Assembly (NCBI GenBank): GCA_016713525.1 | Contig: JADJOZ010000004.1 | Coordinates: forward strand, 124,001-188,000 | Direction of reading: 5' to 3' | Length of the DNA stretch: 64,000 bases | DNA from: Bacteroidota bacterium | Lineage (GTDB): Bacteria > Bacteroidota > Bacteroidia > AKYH767-A > OLB10 | Shown here: positions 56,340 through 64,000 of the stretch, piece after piece | How the letters are laid out: every line of letters starts with the position of its first letter | Numbering within the stretch: position 1 is the first letter of the stretch | Made by a program: the position numbers and the translations under genes | Notes under the pieces: model-generated | What the model was told of the DNA's origin: nothing | What the model saw: the letters and a program-made list of their open reading frames with translations, nothing else | Database searches by the model: none

Positions 56340-56977
56340 GCAGAGTTAGGGAGACGCCGTGGAATTAAGGATTAAGGATTAAGAATTAAGGATTGAGAAT
56401 TGAGAATTTTTTTAAGTGAAATTTTAATCATCAAAACAATAGCAGTAACATTTTTTTACTCAGGAACCATCATCATCAAACCACCACCTTTCGACAAGCT
56501 CAAGGCAAGAATTATCAAATCACCAAATAAATAGCAGAAATATCTTTTTACCAAAAGGCCAAAAATCAGCACCCCCTCGACTACGCTCAGGGCAGCGCTT
56601 TCAACCTACAACTTTCAACTTACAACTTTCAACCACCGTGCAGTCACACCTTTTTACTCAGATATACCCATCATCAAACCACCACCTTTCGACAAGCTCA
56701 AGGCAAGAATTATCAAATCACCAAATAAATAGCAGAAATATCTTTTTAGCAAAAGGCCAAAAATCAGCACCCCCTCGACTACGCTCAGGGCAGCGCTTTC
56801 AACCTACAACTTTCAACTTACAACTTTCAACCACCGTGCAGTCACACCTTTTTACTCAGATATACCCATCATCAAACCACCACCTTTCGACAAGCTCAAG
56901 GCAAGAATTTTCAAATCACCAAATAAATAGCAGAAATATCTTTTTACCAAAAGGCCAAAAATCAGCACATCAGCACA
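56340..56977. repeat. Tandem 198-bp repeat with heptamer and hairpin modules
   Basis: Two units start with GTGCAGTCACACCTTTTTAC at 56638 and 56836, exactly 198 bp apart. A more diverged unit runs from about 56446, so there are about 2.7 units. Each contains CATCATCAAACCACCACCTT, CGACAAGCTCAAGGCAAGAA, CCCCTCGACTACGCTCAGGG and 7-bp CAACTTT/CAACTTA repeats. Bases 56184-56207 are GATAGAT heptamers, 56340-56360 the inverted AACGCAGAGTTAGGGAGACG module, and 56366-56403 AAGGATT heptamers. No gene is supported in 56185-56977. Confidence 0.82.
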
Positions 56978-58012
56978 TTAATAATTGTTAATTGAATATT
57001 CGTTCCAGCTTTTTGTTTTGTAAATATCTTCACCATAATAGTAAAGAATTTTACGCAATACTGCCGGCGATAAATAAAAAGGAATCGCATCCAGCAACTG
57101 ATTATTTTCATCCAGCAAGGCTACGGTTGGCAATACCATATTGTTTTTTGCAAGAGCCATTGCCAATTGATGAAATGGCATTTGCGGTTGGGCGGGATTT
57201 ATCAGCAGTTGTCCCTGAAAATTTATGGAATCGCGATATTCGGGATTAAAATCTACAAACCTGTAGGTGGTATCGGCATATCCGAAGACAGCTTCATCAA
57301 TAAACGAGGTGCGTTTCATAACACGACACGAATTGCACCAGTCGGTATTTATAAGTACCAGCGTTTTCTTTTTGGAATTGGTAACATTGTGAAATGCTTC
57401 TTTCGGAGTAAGCCATTTTAATTTTTCAGAGCGCTTCTCCAGGGTTGAATCCCGGAATGCTTCTTCAAATCGTGCTGCAAATTCATTGTATTCGCTGTTG
57501 CGGAAAACATTTTCCAACGTGAATACCAGCATCGGTTCAATTTTCTGACGATCGAGGTAACCGGCAGCAAGCATATTCAGACGAAACTCATTCTTTTCAG
57601 CATCATAGCCATTCATAAAAATGGTGCTGGGATAAGATAAGCTTCCATTAAGCAATTTAACAGCAAGTTCATGAGGCGCTTTAGGAGCCGCTGATGTTGG
57701 CTTGTAGGTCTTGCCTAAGAATTCAATGGTATCTTTTCCTTCGGCATTAAATTTTACGGGGTAGAAATAATTGTTGATGTATTGTGCCAGATCAGGTTCC
57801 GAATAGGTAGTCTTCATCATGTGCTTACACCATCCACACCAATCTGTATAAAAATCGAGCAATATCGGTTTTTGAGTTTTCTTATTCAGCTCCATGGCCT
57901 GCTCCAATGGAATCCATTTCACCAATCCATTCACAGGATCAGGAGTAACAGCCTGAGCCATGCAGCCCACCGACAGCAACAAAAAAGTTAGTATGGAAAT
58001 AATAAAACGCAA
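56978..58012 (-). CDS. Periplasmic protein with two thioredoxin-like domains
   Basis: The 344-residue protein has a signal peptide (MRFIISILTFLLLSVGCMA, then Gln). It has two thioredoxin-like domains with active CxxC sites: DFYTDWCGWCKHMMKTTYS near residue 60 and INTDWCNSCRVMKRTSF near 225. Both domains have the characteristic following cis-Pro regions (YPSTIFMNG, LPTVALLDE). It likely reduces or rearranges disulfides of exported proteins. Close relatives in Bacteroidota are usually annotated only as thioredoxin-family or DUF255-like. The gene is flanked by repeat-filled gaps on both sides, so no operon is evident. Confidence 0.85.
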   Translation of the reverse strand: MRFIISILTFLLLSVGCMAQAVTPDPVNGLVKWIPLEQAMELNKKTQKPILLDFYTDWCGWCKHMMKTTYSEPDLAQYINNYFYPVKFNAEGKDTIEFLGKTYKPTSAAPKAPHELAVKLLNGSLSYPSTIFMNGYDAEKNEFRLNMLAAGYLDRQKIEPMLVFTLENVFRNSEYNEFAARFEEAFRDSTLEKRSEKLKWLTPKEAFHNVTNSKKKTLVLINTDWCNSCRVMKRTSFIDEAVFGYADTTYRFVDFNPEYRDSINFQGQLLINPAQPQMPFHQLAMALAKNNMVLPTVALLDENNQLLDAIPFYLSPAVLRKILYYYGEDIYKTKSWNEYSINNY

Positions 58013-58017
58013 TCGGA

Positions 58018-58336
58018 TGAGAATTAAGGATTAAGAATTAAGGATTAAGAATTAAGAATTTAAGCATGAGACTTGAATTTTAATCACCACCACGATTTTC
58101 GCGATCTACTCTAAATCCCCAACAATCAACCCGCATCATATCTAAAGCTCCTTGCAGAGAGTAATCGCTGTCGTGCAGAATTCAACCTACAACCTACAAC
58201 TTTTAACAAAGTGCAGTCACACCTTTTTACTCCGGAACCACCATCACCAAACCATCAAATTTTCAAATCACCAAATCGAGTGCAGTCACACCTTTTTACT
58301 CAGGTAAACCCATCATCAAATCACCAAATTACCAAA
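58018..58336. repeat. Heptamer tract and repeat modules before glmS end
   Basis: Bases 58018-58060 are inverted AAGGATT/AAGAATT heptamers. The modules GTGCAGTCACACCTTTTTAC occur at 58211 and 58281, and CATCAAATCACCAAATTACC-like tracts follow. No gene is supported. Confidence 0.7.
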
Positions 58337-60172
58337 TTATTCAACGGTTACCGACTTCGCCAAATTCCTTGGCTGATCAACATTACACCCTCTCATTACC
58401 GCAATATGGTATGAAAGAAGCTGCAATGGAATAACCGAAACTAATGGAACCAGTAACTCATCTGTCTCAGGAATTTCAACGCAGAAATCTGCTATTTTAC
58501 GCACTTCCGTATCGCCTTCTGTTACGATGGCAATAATGATTCCTTTTCGCGCTTTTACTTCCTGAATATTGCTGACTACCTTTTCGTAGCTGCTGTTTTT
58601 TGTTGCTATAACCACTACCGGCATCTGATCATCGATCAATGCAATTGGTCCGTGTTTCATTTCTGCTGCAGGATATCCTTCAGCATGAATATAAGAAATT
58701 TCTTTAAGCTTCAATGCGCCTTCCAGTGCAACCGGAAATCCGTAGCCACGACCCAGATAGAGGAAGTTACGTGCATCTTTGAAACGCTCTGCCAATTCTT
58801 TAATCTGGTCAGTCGACTTCAAAGCAATTCCTACTTTCGCAGGAATACTTTCCAGTTCATTCAATAAAATATGGAATCGCGACTCTGTTATCGTTCCCCG
58901 TTTACGGGCAATTTGAAGCGATAACAAAGTGAGTACTGTTACCTGTGCTGTAAATGCTTTTGTTGATGCTACACCGATTTCAGGACCGGCATGTGTGTAT
59001 GATCCGGCATGTGTTGCTCTTGGTATACTTGATCCAACAACATTACATACACCAAAAATGGTGGCACCTTTCGACTTAGCCAATTCGATGGCAGCAAGAG
59101 TATCTGCTGTTTCACCCGATTGTGAAATTGCAATTACAACATCTTCTTCATTGATAATCGGATTGCGATAACGGAATTCAGAAGCATACTCTACCTCAAC
59201 CGGGATGCGTGCTAAATCTTCAATTAAATATTCAGCTACCAATCCTGCATGCCAACTTGTCCCACAAGCAACAATGATAACACGCTTGGCATTTATAAAC
59301 TTATTTTCATAATCACCCAATCCACCTAAACGAAGTCTGCGGTTCTTGGCATCAATCCGGCCACGCATACTATCCCAGATAGAACGTGGTTGCTCATAAA
59401 TTTCTTTCAGCATGAAGTGTTCATAGCCGCCTTTTTCAAGCATCTCTAATTGCATCTCCAACTCCTGAACATATGGGATTTTAATCTGATTCTCTATGGT
59501 CTTCACCGTTAGTTTACCATCCGAAATAATAGCGACCTCACCATCATTCAAATAAGCAACATTTTTGGTGTATTCAATAATTGGTGTAGCATCGGAAGCA
59601 ACGAAAAATTCATCCTTACCAATACCTAAAACAATGGGACTTCCTTTGCGGGCTGCAATCATTTTGCCCGGATCTTTCTTAGAAATTACTACGATTGCAT
59701 AAGCGCCGATCACTTCACTCAATGCTAAACGAACAGCTTCCTCCAGATCAACATGCAGGTTGTTATAAACATCTTCAATCAGATGAATCAACACCTCCGT
59801 ATCGGTATCGCTGTTAAACGTATGTCCACGCTTCGTTAGTTCCGCTTTTATAGGCGAATAATTTTCAATGATTCCGTTGTGGATTATCGCGAAGGTTTTC
59901 GATTCCGAAAAATGCGGATGCGCATTCCTGTCGTTTGGCTCTCCGTGAGTAGCCCAACGGGTATGTCCCATTCCTAAGGTGCCGGTAACATTTTTGTCTT
60001 TGGTATACTCGGCAAGATCTGAAACCTTACCGGCTTTTTTATAAACATTCAGGTCGCCATTCAAAAGGGCAACACCTGCACTGTCATAACCACGGTACTC
60101 GAGACGTTGTAATCCCTTCATTATAATTGGGAACGCCTGACGATGTCCGATATAAGCAACAATTCCACACAT
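58337..60172 (-). CDS. glmS: Glutamine--fructose-6-phosphate aminotransferase (isomerizing)
   Basis: The ATG at 60172 gives the required N-terminus MCGIVAYIGHRQ with the nucleophile Cys2, so the open frame from 60262 is not the true start. The 611-residue enzyme has an N-terminal glutaminase domain (GMGHTRWATHGEPNDRNAHP) and two SIS isomerase domains (ISQSGETADTLAA, YHIAVMRGCNVDQPRNLAKSVTVE at the end). It makes glucosamine-6-phosphate for peptidoglycan and lipid A. It starts 4 bases after the stop of the DUF4270 gene and is probably co-transcribed with it. No ribozyme-like leader is evident, since the upstream gene is so close. Confidence 0.95.
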   Translation of the reverse strand: MCGIVAYIGHRQAFPIIMKGLQRLEYRGYDSAGVALLNGDLNVYKKAGKVSDLAEYTKDKNVTGTLGMGHTRWATHGEPNDRNAHPHFSESKTFAIIHNGIIENYSPIKAELTKRGHTFNSDTDTEVLIHLIEDVYNNLHVDLEEAVRLALSEVIGAYAIVVISKKDPGKMIAARKGSPIVLGIGKDEFFVASDATPIIEYTKNVAYLNDGEVAIISDGKLTVKTIENQIKIPYVQELEMQLEMLEKGGYEHFMLKEIYEQPRSIWDSMRGRIDAKNRRLRLGGLGDYENKFINAKRVIIVACGTSWHAGLVAEYLIEDLARIPVEVEYASEFRYRNPIINEEDVVIAISQSGETADTLAAIELAKSKGATIFGVCNVVGSSIPRATHAGSYTHAGPEIGVASTKAFTAQVTVLTLLSLQIARKRGTITESRFHILLNELESIPAKVGIALKSTDQIKELAERFKDARNFLYLGRGYGFPVALEGALKLKEISYIHAEGYPAAEMKHGPIALIDDQMPVVVIATKNSSYEKVVSNIQEVKARKGIIIAIVTEGDTEVRKIADFCVEIPETDELLVPLVSVIPLQLLSYHIAVMRGCNVDQPRNLAKSVTVE

Positions 60173-60176
60173 GGTG

Positions 60177-61473
60177 TTAGTTGAGTTTAGAGTATGTAAT
60201 TCGTAATTGTATTTTATCTCCTGTTCCGGAAGCAGGCCCCGGAATAATTGTACGGAATGCATTTACTGCTCCGCCCGATGAAATGAGACTTAACCCATAA
60301 TCGGTGTATGTTCCTGCAAGAACCCGCTGAACGTAGCGTGCCACATTGAAGGTATATGTTTCTGTTGATGAATTAAATCCACCCCCATAATAATTCGCAG
60401 ACTCCAGCAAATCTTGTATAAGTGCCTCTTTTCCAACCGAATCGACCCCAAACACCAATAGGTTGGTATGGCTTTTATACGGATTGTTGTTGGCTACGGG
60501 TATCACTAATTCAGCTTTGTTAATAGATACGGGACCAAGGGCATTCAGGTTCTCCAGAAATGGAATTTTAATTCGCACTTTAGTACCCGCCATCGACTGA
60601 ATATATGCCTGATTTTCCCCCGTTACCGGAAAAACCGACCCAAAGGTTCCGGTTGAGTAATCGTGTATAATTGTTGAATCTGGAACTCGTGGAATTAATT
60701 TCGAAGTTGGCGGTCAGTCCTGTTCCGGTACTGTTGCTGTAATAGAAGGTAAGTCTGCTGATAGATGCCAGCAAATTGAAGGAGGCGATATTTCCGCTAT
60801 TCACGCCGGCAGCAGGAGCAGTTTTCACGTGAATTCCTTTGAAGAAATTAACGAATGCAGCATTATCAAGGTAATTGGAGACATCAGCGGCCAGCATGGC
60901 ATCACCAAAATTCTGATCCAAACGTAAACGCAAATGAGGAGCAAATGTGCTGGTACCCAACTCCACACTGTCTTTAGGCGAAATAGTTACCGTTCCATTA
61001 AACAGCTGATCACTGAATGCAATCTGATCATTCGAATAATAGCTGGTATCGGCAATCATGTTTTCTGTTAAACGAAATACCTGGTAATTCATAGGCGAAA
61101 GTGTATCGCCATAATAATCGGAATAACCCAAGGTAAGAACTACAGAATCTAAAACCGGTGAAGTTCCAAAACTGAAGTTTGAATTGTTATTGGGTAATTT
61201 CACTTCAGCAAAAAACGAAGCATTGTGAATGCCAAAAACCGGATCGAAGTAACTGCCTGCTAAATTCAGGGATGCTACTTTTTCATCGGTCACCAGAGAA
61301 TCTTCCCGAATGGTAGTTACATCCAATGTAACCGTGTCGGTATAAAACACATTGATATTGTCACCCTGAGGCTGCACCTCTATTCCAATAGCATCGGGTT
61401 CACCACAGGCAGCAATAGCCAGACTTCCTGCAACAAGGAATGCAGACAGGAGTCGCTTAATTGATAAAATCAT
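60177..61473 (-). CDS. DUF4270-family lipoprotein (apparent frameshift)
   Basis: From the ATG at 61473 the protein has a lipoprotein signal (MILSIKRLLSAFLVAG, lipobox AIAAC), then the DUF4270 pattern (VFYTDTVTLDVTTIREDSLV, LNLAGSYFDPVFG). The frame breaks near 60663-60669. The right-hand part (FGSVFPVTGENQAYIQ, MAGTKVRIKIPFLENLN) continues in another frame to 60177. Restoring two bases, for example one CA unit of the run, joins the frames into about 432 residues with a typical NNYTHDYS segment. DUF4270 proteins are lipid-anchored proteins of unknown role in Bacteroidota. Placement between the GT5 gene and glmS appears conserved. Confidence 0.8.
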
Positions 61474-61621
61474 CGGGTAAAAGTAGTAGTTTGTTATGAG
61501 ATCTGCGAACGGGAAATTTCCGGCATACGAGTTCAGCAACAGTTAAGCAAGTTAATCGTACAGTCAAAACAGGTAACACCATGTGATAACGCGGACTTTT
61601 CCGGTCTGGTATGCGACGAAA

Positions 61622-62449
61622 TTAATCGATTAACACCGTATCTTCTACAACCAGCTCATCATAAAGCGCATTGTATGCATCCAGGTATTCTTCAGGAGTT
61701 TTGAAACCGACAAATAACTTTCCGCTTTTCTTAATTGCGGTCTTTAAGGTTGCCGAAAGCTCTTCACTTCCCTGAATAATTGCATCCGATTTAGAAATAG
61801 CATTCAAAGTAATTCCCTCCCATGTTGGAGTCTTTAAATCTTTCACATCACCGGCTACCATACCTTCCATCATCACTTTACGTGAATAATCGGCTTCAAA
61901 TGACTCTTCAAAATTGTCATCGTAAATTGAATAAACCACTTTCGCATCCTTAAAAACAGGATCCTCACGATAGCTGGTTTTTATCAGCATTGGAATTAAA
62001 CTGGTCATCCAGCCATGACAATGGATAATATCCGGTGTCCAGCCAAGTTTCTTTACCGTTTCCAAAACACCGCGACAGAAGAAAATGGTGCGGTCGTCAT
62101 TGTCCTTAAAAAATTTCTTTTTGGTGTCTCTGTATATCGCTTTTCTTTGGAAATACTCTTCATTATCAATAAAATAGACCTGCATACGTGCGGCCTGAAT
62201 AGAAGCAACTTTAATGATAAGCGGATGATCGGTATCGTCGATAATTAAATTCATCCCCGAAAGGCGAATTACCTCATGTAATTGATTTCTACGCTCATTG
62301 ATGATGCCGAAACGTGGCATAAAAGTCCTGATCTCTTTTCCCTTCTCCTGGATACCCTGTGGCAACTGCCGTGATATTTTGCCTAATTCAGTAAGTTCGA
62401 GATATGGATTGATTTCGGAAGAGATGTAAAGAACTTTGGCTTTTTTCAT
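61622..62449 (-). CDS. Glycogen/starch synthase catalytic-domain protein (GT5 N-terminal domain)
   Basis: The ATG at 62449 is used (MKKAKVLYISSEINPYLE) because it begins the GT5 domain and follows the -7 box. The open frame extends further up to 62512. The 275-residue protein covers only the N-terminal half of a glycogen synthase (GKISRQLPQGIQEKGKEIR, DNEEYFQRKAIYRD, WTPDIIHCHGWMTSLIPML). The C-terminal GT1 half, which holds the nucleotide-sugar site, is absent. In place of the ADP-glucose-binding KxGGL segment, the N-terminus reads LTELGKISRQL, so activity is uncertain. This short GT5-type protein next to panC and DUF4270-glmS appears to be a conserved Bacteroidota arrangement. Confidence 0.82.
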   Translation of the reverse strand: MKKAKVLYISSEINPYLELTELGKISRQLPQGIQEKGKEIRTFMPRFGIINERRNQLHEVIRLSGMNLIIDDTDHPLIIKVASIQAARMQVYFIDNEEYFQRKAIYRDTKKKFFKDNDDRTIFFCRGVLETVKKLGWTPDIIHCHGWMTSLIPMLIKTSYREDPVFKDAKVVYSIYDDNFEESFEADYSRKVMMEGMVAGDVKDLKTPTWEGITLNAISKSDAIIQGSEELSATLKTAIKKSGKLFVGFKTPEEYLDAYNALYDELVVEDTVLID

Positions 62450-62473
62450 ATTAGGTTTTTTTTCTTTCAGGTG

Positions 62474-62481
62474 CAAAGGTA
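62474..62481 (-). promoter_or_regulatory. -7 promoter box for the GT5 gene
   Basis: Read on the minus strand it is TACCTTTG, an exact TAnnTTTG match, 25 bases before the ATG at 62449. Confidence 0.5.
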
Positions 62482-62716
62482 CACAATTTATTCGACTTTC
62501 GCAATAAAGCAAGGGTTTACCAAATTAATTTGTTATTATAGCCCACCATCTGCAACGTGTTAATTCTACGTTATTTACAAAGTTTTAAGGAAGTATTGTG
62601 AATGGTGTATGTTATTGATAATCTATTAGTTAGTAGATAATGTGTCCTTTTATGCATTGTCCCCGAAATGCTCCATATTTTGATTATCATTGCCGCGCAC
62701 TTCTTTCCGGTGATAT

Positions 62717-63559
62717 ATGCTTATAATTGAGACAACAGCCAAAGGACTCCAAAAATTACTCGACGAACCCGTTTCACATGGATCTACCGTAGGATTCGTT
62801 CCAACCATGGGGGCTTTGCATGCCGGTCATGTTTCACTGGTTGAAACCGCCAAAACCGCTAATGATATTGTGGTGGCCAGCATTTTTGTAAACCCCACGC
62901 AATTTAATGATCCTAAGGATCTTAGCAATTATCCAAGGACCATTGAAGCCGATAAAATCCTGTTGGAAAAAGCCGGCTGCGATATTCTTTTCCTCCCTTC
63001 CGTGGAAGAAATGTATCCAACTCCGGAGTTACTGGAAATGGATTTTGGGTTGCTCGAAAACGTCATGGAGGGTGCTTTCAGGCCGGGCCACTTCCGTGGG
63101 ATGGCTACCGTGGTCTCCAAATTTTTTAATATGGTGAATCCCGATACCGCCTATTTTGGTGAGAAGGATTTTCAGCAACTGGCGATTATTCGCGAAATGA
63201 ATCGTAGACAACTAAATGGTATTGAAATAGTTGGATGCGAAACACTTCGTGAAGCTAACGGCCTGGCAATGAGCAGCAGGAATATTCATCTGACCGATGA
63301 GGAACGCAGTAAATCCGGAATCATTTACAAAGCACTGCAGCAGGCCGTTGCCATTTTCCCTGAAAAAGGTGCTGTCTTTACTTCCAATCTGGTAAAACAA
63401 ATGATTGAAGAAGTGGATAGCTTTAAAGTACAGTACCTCGAATTTGTTGATTCATTAACCCTGCAACCGATAGAACAACGTCATCCCGGCAAGGAGGAAC
63501 GAGTGTGTGTAGCGGTGCTGACCTCCAAAACCAGACTTATCGACAACATTGCGCTCTGA
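62717..63559 (+). CDS. panC: Pantoate--beta-alanine ligase
   Basis: The 280-residue enzyme joins pantoate and beta-alanine with ATP to make pantothenate. It has the nucleotidyl-transferase motif HAGH at 35-38 within FVPTMGALHAGHVSLV, the segment ASIFVNPTQFNDPKDLSNYP, and YFGEKDFQQLAIIREM. LAMSSRNIHL corresponds to the class KMSKS-like loop. Length and motifs are normal. It is divergent from the GT5 gene and followed by panD 36 bases later, so the two vitamin B5 genes form an operon. Confidence 0.95.
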   Translation: MLIIETTAKGLQKLLDEPVSHGSTVGFVPTMGALHAGHVSLVETAKTANDIVVASIFVNPTQFNDPKDLSNYPRTIEADKILLEKAGCDILFLPSVEEMYPTPELLEMDFGLLENVMEGAFRPGHFRGMATVVSKFFNMVNPDTAYFGEKDFQQLAIIREMNRRQLNGIEIVGCETLREANGLAMSSRNIHLTDEERSKSGIIYKALQQAVAIFPEKGAVFTSNLVKQMIEEVDSFKVQYLEFVDSLTLQPIEQRHPGKEERVCVAVLTSKTRLIDNIAL

Positions 63560-63581
63560 TTCGCAGCCAATGATTTTTCTC

Positions 63582-63589
63582 TACCTTTG
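63582..63589 (+). promoter_or_regulatory. Possible internal -7 box before panD
   Basis: TACCTTTG matches TAnnTTTG exactly and lies in the panC-panD gap, only 6 bases before the ATG at 63596. It would produce an almost leaderless panD message. It could also be a chance match. Confidence 0.3.
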
Positions 63590-63595
63590 TGCCGT

Positions 63596-63949
63596 ATGGA
63601 AATACAAATTCTGAAATCTAAAATTCACCGCGCCCGGGTTACACAGGCTGAACTCCATTATGTTGGAAGTATTACGCTTGATGAGGATCTGATGGACGCT
63701 TCGAACCTCATTGAAAATGAATTGGTTCAGGTGCTGAATATCGAAAATGGAGAACGTTTCGAAACATATGTTATTAAAGGCGAAAGAGGAACCGGAACCG
63801 TTTGTCTGAATGGTCCCGCAGCCCGCAAAGTGCAGGTTGGCGATACCATTATCGTGGTTTCTTATGCGGTAATGGACTTTGAAGAAGCCAAAAAATTTAA
63901 GCCCTCTCTGGTTTTCCCGGATGCAAATAACAAGCTCATAAAAAGCTGA
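63596..63949 (+). CDS. panD: Aspartate 1-decarboxylase
   Basis: The 117-residue pyruvoyl enzyme makes beta-alanine from aspartate for the pantothenate pathway. The proenzyme is cut between Gly24 and Ser25 in HYVGSITLDE, and Ser25 becomes the pyruvoyl group. Other family segments are IENELVQVLNIENGERFETY and GERGTGTVCLNGPAARKVQV. The ATG at 63596 is chosen rather than the TTG nine bases earlier because it gives the usual start (MEIQILKSKIHRARVTQ). It follows panC directly. Confidence 0.94.
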   Translation: MEIQILKSKIHRARVTQAELHYVGSITLDEDLMDASNLIENELVQVLNIENGERFETYVIKGERGTGTVCLNGPAARKVQVGDTIIVVSYAVMDFEEAKKFKPSLVFPDANNKLIKS

Positions 63950-63951
63950 CA

Positions 63952-64000
63952 TTGAAACAAAAGGTCATTGCAACTATTAAGTATGTATTGCTTTTTGCAA
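63952..64000 (+). CDS. Start of a gene running off the right edge, possibly a membrane protein
   Basis: A TTG start two bases after the panD stop would give KQKVIATIKYVLLFA, the beginning of a membrane segment. In Bacteroidota a lysylphosphatidylglycerol synthase/flippase-like membrane protein often follows panC-panD, which would fit. Only 16 codons are visible, so this is a guess from position and composition. Confidence 0.3.
   Translation, partial: MKQKVIATIKYVLLFA

Noticed and set aside
63582..63589. Separate promoter making panD an independent unit
   Set aside because: The TAnnTTTG match is exact but too close to the ATG for a normal leader, and panC-panD spacing suggests one operon; kept only as a low-confidence site.
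1..64000. tRNA, rRNA, riboswitch or prophage content
   Set aside because: A reading for T-loop patterns, conserved rRNA segments, known riboswitch cores and phage structural genes gave no convincing candidate, though a covariance search was not possible here.

Overview
The window looks like chromosome from an uncultured Bacteroidota bacterium, probably near Chitinophagales or Sphingobacteriales. The base composition is AT-rich. Many secreted proteins end in a type IX secretion (T9SS) C-terminal sorting domain. Upstream regions carry the Bacteroidota -7 box TAnnTTTG and few Shine-Dalgarno sequences. Family content (DUF6089, DUF4270, SprB repeats, long-form PurF) and the order GT5 domain / DUF4270 / glmS next to panC-panD point the same way. 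No rRNA, tRNA, CRISPR array, transposase or prophage was found.

Layout. 1-4.6 kb: an ALDH7-type aldehyde dehydrogenase cut by the window edge, then three outer-membrane barrel-like proteins, two of them near-identical duplicates. 4.6-18.4 kb: a run of T9SS cargo genes on the minus strand, including an exact 1555-bp tandem array of three near-identical genes, a diverged and frameshifted fourth copy, a gene split by an in-frame TAA, and a SprB-repeat surface protein. 18.6-25.6 kb: M1 peptidase, DnaJ-domain protein, polyprenyl diphosphate synthase and a DUF6089 barrel. 26.1-27.1 kb: a small operon with a DUF892 ferritin-like protein and an overlooked 39-codon membrane peptide gene, ending at a strong terminator. 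28.2-32.4 kb: an envelope redox operon (porin, Rieske protein, imelysin lipoprotein, di-heme peroxidase) that may handle iron. 32.4-41 kb: S9 peptidase, AlkA-type glycosylase and more T9SS cargo. 41-49 kb: a degenerate and an intact aldehyde dehydrogenase around a NUMOD4/HNH gene, then PPK2, DUF502 and PurF. 50-58 kb: a DUF1223-like protein without its cysteine motif, ACMSD, a T9SS-exported lysyl oxidase-like protein, another T9SS cargo and a double-thioredoxin protein. 58-64 kb: GlmS, DUF4270, a GT5 domain protein, PanC and PanD.

Two window-wide themes stand out. First, almost every gap is filled with families of dispersed and tandem repeats: 7-bp microsatellites of several unrelated sequences, hairpin modules, and two longer non-coding elements of about 210 bp and about 295 bp. 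Second, at least eight genes are broken by one- or two-base indels, mostly in short homopolymers and often at the signal peptide, and two more carry an in-frame TAA. Residual assembly errors are the simplest explanation for the indels, and genes are annotated here across the apparent frameshifts.
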